From NCBI GenBank assembly GCA_040756575.1, contig JBFLYP010000013.1, forward strand, positions 1-64,000: 64,000 nt of DNA, written 5' to 3'. The stretch comes from DTYU01 sp040756575 (GTDB lineage: Bacteria > Bacillota > Desulfotomaculia > Desulfotomaculales > Ammonificaceae). Within the stretch, counting starts at the first letter, position 1; each line of letters opens with the position of its first letter. Below, piece after piece: positions 59,403 to 64,000 of this stretch. The notes below the pieces were generated by a model. It searched no databases and was not told where the DNA came from. It worked only from the letters and a program-made list of their open reading frames with translations. The position numbers and the translations under genes were made by a program.

Positions 59403-60293
59403 TCATGATGCACTCCGATTCTCCGCCGCCGCCCGCAGCCTCTCGATAACGCTGAGAGGTGCCAATGCCGCTCCCAACGGGAAACGCTGTTGCGGGCCGT
59501 GGTAATCGGAGCCGCCGGTCGGTATCAGCCCGTATTTCTCGGCAAGCCCGCGAAGGTGTGCGCGCTGAACCTTGCTGTGTTCAGGGTAATCCACTTCTAT
59601 GCCGCATAACCCCACCGCCTTGAGCCGTTCTATAAGCCCTTCACTCTTGGTAACCGCCGGATGCGCTAATACCGGGGCGCCGCCCGCTTTCCTGATTAAC
59701 AGCACCGCCTCCGCCGGCGCGAAACGAGCTCTTGGAACATAAGCGGGACAGCCGCGCCCGATCCACCGCGCAAATACTTCGTCAATCGAAGAGGCGTAAC
59801 CCTTTTCAACCAGAATCCACGCTATGTGAGGTCTCCCTACCACACCATGTGCCAGTTTTTCAACCTCACCGATAGTAATTGAAACGCCTTGAGCCTGTAA
59901 CCGCCTCACTATTTCAGTCACCCGCTCACGGCGCTGCCTGTGCAACTCGCGGAGCTTCGCCGAAATGAGGGGATGAAGGGGGTTAATAAAATAGCCGAGG
60001 ATATGAACTTCCCTGTCGTCCTCCTCGGTGCTGATCTCAACCCCCGGCACAACTACAATTCGGCCGCGAGCCGCTTTCTGAGCGGAATCGATCCCGCCAA
60101 CGGTGTCGTGGTCGGTGATGCCGATCGCTCCCAAACCCAAGGCTACCGCACGTGCCACGACCTCTTCCGGTGTCTCTGAGCCATCAGATGCAGTAGTATG
60201 CACATGCAAATCACAATAAGCGCGAAACTGCCTTGTTTCAACACCCGTCCGGCACTCCGGTTTGTGTTCAGAACCCGGCATCCCTTCAAGCAA
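59403..60293 (-). CDS. PHP-domain phosphoesterase
   Basis: A 296-residue PHP protein with metal ligands in YCDLHVHTTASDGS, GITDHDTVGG, PGVEISTE with EVHILGYF, ARWIGRGCPAYVPR, PVLAHPAV and TGGSDYHGP. These are the signatures of the YciV/RnmV group, which acts on 3',5'-nucleoside bisphosphates and short RNA 5' ends. TTG 60293 lies five bases after GGAGG; ATG 60281 is an alternative start. Confidence 0.85.
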   Translation of the reverse strand: MLEGMPGSEHKPECRTGVETRQFRAYCDLHVHTTASDGSETPEEVVARAVALGLGAIGITDHDTVGGIDSAQKAARGRIVVVPGVEISTEEDDREVHILGYFINPLHPLISAKLRELHRQRRERVTEIVRRLQAQGVSITIGEVEKLAHGVVGRPHIAWILVEKGYASSIDEVFARWIGRGCPAYVPRARFAPAEAVLLIRKAGGAPVLAHPAVTKSEGLIERLKAVGLCGIEVDYPEHSKVQRAHLRGLAEKYGLIPTGGSDYHGPQQRFPLGAALAPLSVIERLRAAAENRSAS

Positions 60294-60329
60294 ACCTCCG
60301 CGAGACCGCTACCTAAACTTCGCCCAATC

Positions 60330-61298
60330 TTACTTCCAAACGTCTTTCATCACTCGTAAAAAATTTGTCCCCAGAACCCGTCGAATATCCTCCTCTCGCC
60401 AGCCGCGTTCAAGCAAGCGTTCGGTCAAGAAAGGCAAGGCTGATGCATCCTCCAGACCGGCAACCATCTTCGGTGCACCGTCAAAATCGGAGCCTATCCC
60501 AACACACTCAACGCCTCCTACAGCTGCTAAATGCTCTATATGGTCAACAAGACGGTCAACAGTAGGGTTTACGGGATCGATGAACTCCGGGACAAAGTTT
60601 ACCCCGATCACACCACCTGTTGCCGCTAATTCGCGCACCTGTTCATCCGTAAGATTGCGGGGATGGTCGCATAGTGTCCTGCTGTTCGCGTGGGAAGCAA
60701 TTACCGGGCACTTAGCCAGCCGCAGAACGTCCCAGAACCCGGCCGGTGCCAGATGCGCGACATCGACTATCATGCCCAGCCTCCCCATTTCCTTTACCAC
60801 TTCGCGGCCGAAATTCGTAAGCCCTCCGCCGGTTTTGTCTTCCGCCACCCCATCGGCAAGCTCGTTCCGGCAGTTCCAGGTCAGGGCGAGACACCGGACA
60901 CCCAATCGGTAAAAAACCCGGAGTACGCTGATACTGCCTTCAAGCACGTGACCTCCTTCAATTGCCAGTACAGCCGCAATTTTCCCTGCGGTTAGAGCGC
61001 GATCGAGACCGGGGTAGTCACTGGCGGATACCAATTCGCCGCTGTGACCGGAGGTTATTTTCGTAAAGATATCTACCTGCTCGAGGGCCCGCCGCAGGTA
61101 TGTCCCCCGGTGCCGCGGCGAGACAAAAACCGCAAAAAACTGGACATTGACACCCCCGCTCTGCAGCCGCGGCAGATCAACCTGTCCCTTCGTCCCTGCT
61201 TCGAAAGAACCCCCTTTTTGAACCAATAACGAGAGCGTGTCACAATGGCAATCAACCACTATTGCGTTGCGATGGAGTCGCCGGGCATCCCGCCCCAT
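60330..61298 (-). CDS. Membrane dipeptidase (peptidase M19)
   Basis: A 322-residue zinc dipeptidase of the renal-dipeptidase family: HRNAIVVDCHCDTLSLL with the first metal ligands, the bridging glutamate in VLAIEGGHVLEG, LTWNCRNELADG, DVAHLAPAGFWDVL and ASHANSRTLCDHPRNL, then GIGSDFDGAP. It should cleave dipeptides, possibly D-amino-acid-containing ones. It lies between spoVS and the PHP gene in one direction. Confidence 0.92.
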   Translation of the reverse strand: MGRDARRLHRNAIVVDCHCDTLSLLVQKGGSFEAGTKGQVDLPRLQSGGVNVQFFAVFVSPRHRGTYLRRALEQVDIFTKITSGHSGELVSASDYPGLDRALTAGKIAAVLAIEGGHVLEGSISVLRVFYRLGVRCLALTWNCRNELADGVAEDKTGGGLTNFGREVVKEMGRLGMIVDVAHLAPAGFWDVLRLAKCPVIASHANSRTLCDHPRNLTDEQVRELAATGGVIGVNFVPEFIDPVNPTVDRLVDHIEHLAAVGGVECVGIGSDFDGAPKMVAGLEDASALPFLTERLLERGWREEDIRRVLGTNFLRVMKDVWK

Positions 61299-61355
61299 TA
61301 AAAAGGAAAACCCCCTTTCCGGTTACGCCGGCAGGAGGCAACTGGTTTATTCGTA

Positions 61356-61616
61356 TCACCGTGGTTCAACAATAATACGAATCGCGGTTCGTTCTTCGCC
61401 GTCAATAACCACGTCCGTAAACGCCGGAATGCAGATTAAATCCATTCCACTCGGTGCCACAAATCCCCGCGCAATTGCTATCGCCTTAACTGCCTGATTG
61501 ATGGCCCCGGCACCTATGGCCTGTATTTCAGCCGAACCGCGTTCCCTGAGAACACCGGCCAGGGCACCGGCGACAGAATTTGGGTTTGACCTTGCTGAAA
61601 CTTTTAGGATTTCCAT
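61356..61616 (-). CDS. spoVS: Stage V sporulation protein S
   Basis: An 86-residue Alba-like protein, nearly invariant in spore formers: MEILKVSARSNPNSVAGALAG, AEIQAIGAGAINQAVKAIA and the C-terminal EERTAIRIIVEP. It affects septation and coat assembly and may bind nucleic acid. GGAGG precedes the ATG. Confidence 0.95.
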   Translation of the reverse strand: MEILKVSARSNPNSVAGALAGVLRERGSAEIQAIGAGAINQAVKAIAIARGFVAPSGMDLICIPAFTDVVIDGEERTAIRIIVEPR

Positions 61617-61796
61617 CCACCAAACCTCCTTCTCTACTCTGACTCAGCTTGGTCATTCCAGCTTAACTGCTCGAAAAACCAACGTCGTTCCTTGAAGCCT
61701 TCTTCCCTACCCCTTCCCCCGGCTTTGTTGAAAACTATATTCGTCGGGGAAAGGAAAATTCCTCCGTTTGATGGAAAAATAACATGAAAAAAATGC

Positions 61797-61823
61797 TAAA
61801 AGGGGCAGGAACAACCTGCCCCT
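61797..61823 (-). terminator. Terminator after the NrfD gene
   Basis: AGGGGCAGG (61801-61809) pairs with CCTGCCCCT (61815-61823) around five bases. On the minus strand TTTTAGCATTTTTTT follows. It lies 52 bases after the nrfD-like stop. Confidence 0.82.
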
Positions 61824-61874
61824 GAATTTATTTGTTATATTCGGGTACTTTTGGAACTAATGGTTTACGTGGCA

Positions 61875-63131
61875 TTAATTATGCGCGTGCTGCAATTCGA
61901 GGTGCTCGCCATGGTGCTCATTATGGTGCTCATGATGGTGTTCGTGCTCCTCCGGCATTATTTTAAAGTTCTCTACAATGAAACAATATGCCAGTATAAG
62001 GAGACTGACCAGACCGATGCTGATCGAGAACTCCATCCAGAACGGGAAGTAACTGCCGCCCATTGCCTGATACATGCTGGTAAATACCACATTCATCCTG
62101 TTCAGCATCACGCCGCCGACCATCAGTGCTGCAGCGGCAACCATGCCCGTTACGCTCTTCCTGGTACTACGTTTGGCGATTAGAATTATGGGGACGATTA
62201 CGCCAACAATAATTTCCAACAAGAAGAGGTTCGACGGGACACTTCCCTCAAACATAGCCAAAAAGTCACCGCGGGCAGCCAGGTCAATGAGCCTCACCGC
62301 TAAATAGATGATCATCACCCACATGCTTACCTTAAGCAGCGGCTCCAAAAGGGGGACCTCGTGGCGGAAGTCTTTTTTGTACGCCTTTGATGCCAGCACG
62401 CCCTCTACGACACACATTGCGGGTCCAACAAAAACCGCGGAGAGGAAGAAGAAGACGCCGATCAGCATCGACCACCAGAGCGGATGTTGTCTGTCGATCA
62501 TCGCGATGTAAAGATTACCCAGTGCCGACTGGTGAAGGAATGCAATTACAAGACCGGCAACAAACAGCACCGGGAGAATCTTGTCAAAAACCTCTTTCAG
62601 CCGCGGCACATTAACCCGTTCGAAGAAAATGTGCCCGAATTGAAGGGTCATGACGCCCTGGTAAGCGACTACGCAAAGCAGAACCACAAAAAGCCAGGAG
62701 TGGTAACCCCACGACACAAAGGGACGCCAGAAGTTGTACCAGCGGCCCAGGTCCATTAAAACGCCGAGACTTACCACAATATAACCAAACCACGCCGTAA
62801 TTAGCGACGCGCGGGCTATATACTTGTACTGCTTGAGGTTCAAGATATGTGCCACGAATACGGTAAAGAAACCGCCTGCCGCAAGGGCAATACCGCACAA
62901 GTCGTCAAAGGCGATCCACAGGCCCCACGGCCAGTGGTCATTTAAGTTCGTCGCCGGGCCGAGACCTCGAACCAGCCGGTAAGCCATCGAAAATAACATT
63001 AATCCGATCAGAGCGAATGCAACAATCCTGTACCAACTCATGCGGAAATGCCATTTCCCGCCGAAAATTGCGTCGTATTCGGTATAATAGTCTTCCCAGT
63101 AATAAAAGCCTTCGGAATTCGCCTTTGCCAT
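61875..63131 (-). CDS. NrfD/HybB-like quinone-interacting membrane subunit
   Basis: A 418-residue integral membrane protein with about ten helices, of the NrfD/PsrC/HybB family that exchanges electrons with the quinone pool. Conserved parts include ALAAGGFFTVFVAHILNL, VDLGRWYNFW-type LMDLGRWYNFWRPFV and HQSALGNLYIAMIDRQHPLW. The start is ATG 63131 (MAKANSEG). The cytoplasm-exposed C-terminus is extremely histidine-rich. It is encoded just after a four-cluster ferredoxin-like subunit, so the two are parts of one redox complex. Confidence 0.85.
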   Translation of the reverse strand: MAKANSEGFYYWEDYYTEYDAIFGGKWHFRMSWYRIVAFALIGLMLFSMAYRLVRGLGPATNLNDHWPWGLWIAFDDLCGIALAAGGFFTVFVAHILNLKQYKYIARASLITAWFGYIVVSLGVLMDLGRWYNFWRPFVSWGYHSWLFVVLLCVVAYQGVMTLQFGHIFFERVNVPRLKEVFDKILPVLFVAGLVIAFLHQSALGNLYIAMIDRQHPLWWSMLIGVFFFLSAVFVGPAMCVVEGVLASKAYKKDFRHEVPLLEPLLKVSMWVMIIYLAVRLIDLAARGDFLAMFEGSVPSNLFLLEIIVGVIVPIILIAKRSTRKSVTGMVAAAALMVGGVMLNRMNVVFTSMYQAMGGSYFPFWMEFSISIGLVSLLILAYCFIVENFKIMPEEHEHHHEHHNEHHGEHLELQHAHN

Positions 63132-63174
63132 GCCTATTTTCGCCTCCTGTCTGCTTAAAGGTTGTTGGGGAGCC

Positions 63175-63966
63175 CTAATGACCCTTGTCTTCTTGATTCT
63201 TGGTCGCGACGTAAAGCGCGGCCATAGCCGCCCCGTAAACAGTAGCAACCCCCAGTGTCCACTTGAGTGCGCGGTCCGTGTACTCTGGAACCGGCTTGTC
63301 AGTTATCCGGCCGCTGCGTACAGTTTTCATTCCTAATTCCTCAAAGGGGACGTCGGAAATGTAGAGCAGGGAGGTGCCGCCGACTTCTTTTTCACCGTAA
63401 ATATAGTCGTCATAAAGGCCAGGGTTCTCTTTAATCCTGGTACGCGCGATGTGCAGCAGCTCATCCCGGTCACCGAATATCACGGCTCTTGTGGGACAGG
63501 CTGAAGCACAGGCCGGCGGTGTCCCGATCTTTGTGCGCTCGTAGCACATCCGGCATTTGGTAACTTCGGGGAAGATCTCGTTCCACTGGTATTTCGGAAT
63601 GCTGAAGGGGCAACCCATCATGCAGTACCGACAGCCGACACACTTGGACCGATTGTACAGGACCGGGCCTTCAGGCGTTTTGTAAAAGGCGTGGGCAAAA
63701 CAGACGGCCTCACACGTGGGGCGCTCACAGTGAAAACAAGAGCGCCGGACAAACCGCCACACCGTCTGGCCGTTGTGCTGGGCTATACGGGCATGGATCC
63801 GGAGCCAGTTGTTGCCGGTAAGCGGTGCTTGTTCATCCCATTGGGCCTTGGGAAGCCTCCGGTCCAATCCGCTGTCAAGCGGCAGGTTGTTGTACTCCCT
63901 GCAGGCCGCCTGGCAGGCACGGCACCCTATGCATTTTGTTACATCAAACAGGAACCCATAACCCAC
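63175..63966 (-). CDS. HybA-like 4Fe-4S electron-transfer subunit
   Basis: A 263-residue protein with sixteen cysteines in four groups: CIGCRACQAAC, CFHCERPTCEAVC, CVGCRYCMMGC and CRMCYERT with CASACPT, enough for four [4Fe-4S] clusters. A C-terminal hydrophobic helix (WTLGVATVYGAAMAALYV) anchors it in the membrane, as in HybA and FdnH. No twin-arginine signal is visible. It lies 43 bases before the NrfD subunit. The catalytic subunit, a hydrogenase or molybdopterin enzyme, probably lies beyond the right edge. Confidence 0.88.
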   Translation of the reverse strand: MGYGFLFDVTKCIGCRACQAACREYNNLPLDSGLDRRLPKAQWDEQAPLTGNNWLRIHARIAQHNGQTVWRFVRRSCFHCERPTCEAVCFAHAFYKTPEGPVLYNRSKCVGCRYCMMGCPFSIPKYQWNEIFPEVTKCRMCYERTKIGTPPACASACPTRAVIFGDRDELLHIARTRIKENPGLYDDYIYGEKEVGGTSLLYISDVPFEELGMKTVRSGRITDKPVPEYTDRALKWTLGVATVYGAAMAALYVATKNQEDKGH

Positions 63967-64000
63967 TCTTTACACCTCCAGTTTTAAACGGGCATTTGCC

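Noticed and set aside
1..64000. CRISPR arrays, tRNA and rRNA genes
   Set aside because: Reading the window I found no regularly spaced direct repeats of CRISPR length and no rRNA or tRNA signatures; a tRNA scan would be needed to exclude a single tRNA.

Overview
The window is GC-rich chromosomal DNA from a spore-forming, anaerobic Firmicute, most likely a member of the Peptococcaceae/Desulfotomaculum-Pelotomaculum group. The case rests on gene content: germination protease next to an alpha/beta SASP, a second SASP, YlbJ, SpoVS, a BadF-type acyl-CoA dehydratase activase pair, a two-subunit oxygen-sensitive class I fumarase, late cobalamin genes and a HybA/HybB-like membrane redox module. Strong AGGAGG-type ribosome binding sites with frequent TTG and GTG starts fit this group. 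Genus is inference.

Layout. 1-7.7 kb: a 2521-residue SLH/VWA/RHS cell-surface protein whose C-terminus is cut off by an IS3-like element running off the left edge. 7.7-12.6 kb: an accessory zone with at least four broken copies of one sensor-kinase family, a truncated response regulator, an orphan UPF0175 antitoxin and an intact VapBC pair. 12.6-19.5 kb: an rRNA methyltransferase, then a methylthioadenosine/SAH salvage cluster (mtnP-like, mtnA, ahcY, class II aldolase, mtaD). 19.5-27.7 kb: ftsY, rnc, then the fatty-acid/phospholipid cluster fabF, acpP, fabG, fabD, fabH, plsX, with rpmF and yceD. 27.8-38.6 kb: ylbJ, coaD, rsmD, gpr, SASP, recG, the two activase genes and rpmB. 38.6-46.3 kb: small remnants, the ribD-ribE-ribBA-ribH operon behind a promoter and possible attenuator, and a fumarase operon split by a toxin-antitoxin pair. 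46.5-50.9 kb: a fluoride-riboswitch-controlled operon of antiporter, UspA, zinc-ribbon/HEAT protein, MFS exporter and a prenyltransferase-fold protein. 51-54.2 kb: MntA/HepT, two secreted proteins of unknown role, repeats and a second SASP. 54.2-58.3 kb: late cobalamin genes (cbiB, cobS, cobD, cobC) interrupted by what I read as a standalone IscB-type omega RNA (HEARO). 58.4-64 kb: DUF3842, a coiled-coil protein, PHP phosphoesterase, dipeptidase, SpoVS, and the NrfD/4Fe-4S pair cut by the right edge.

How the genes work together. The salvage cluster appears to turn methylthioadenosine into a sugar phosphate that an aldolase can split to DHAP, while AhcY recycles SAH. The fluoride operon looks like a stress island in which ion exchange, export and stress proteins share one riboswitch. 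The most unusual object is the omega RNA inserted between cobD and cobC with no nuclease gene beside it. Neighbouring cobD and cobS also appear to lack normal start codons.
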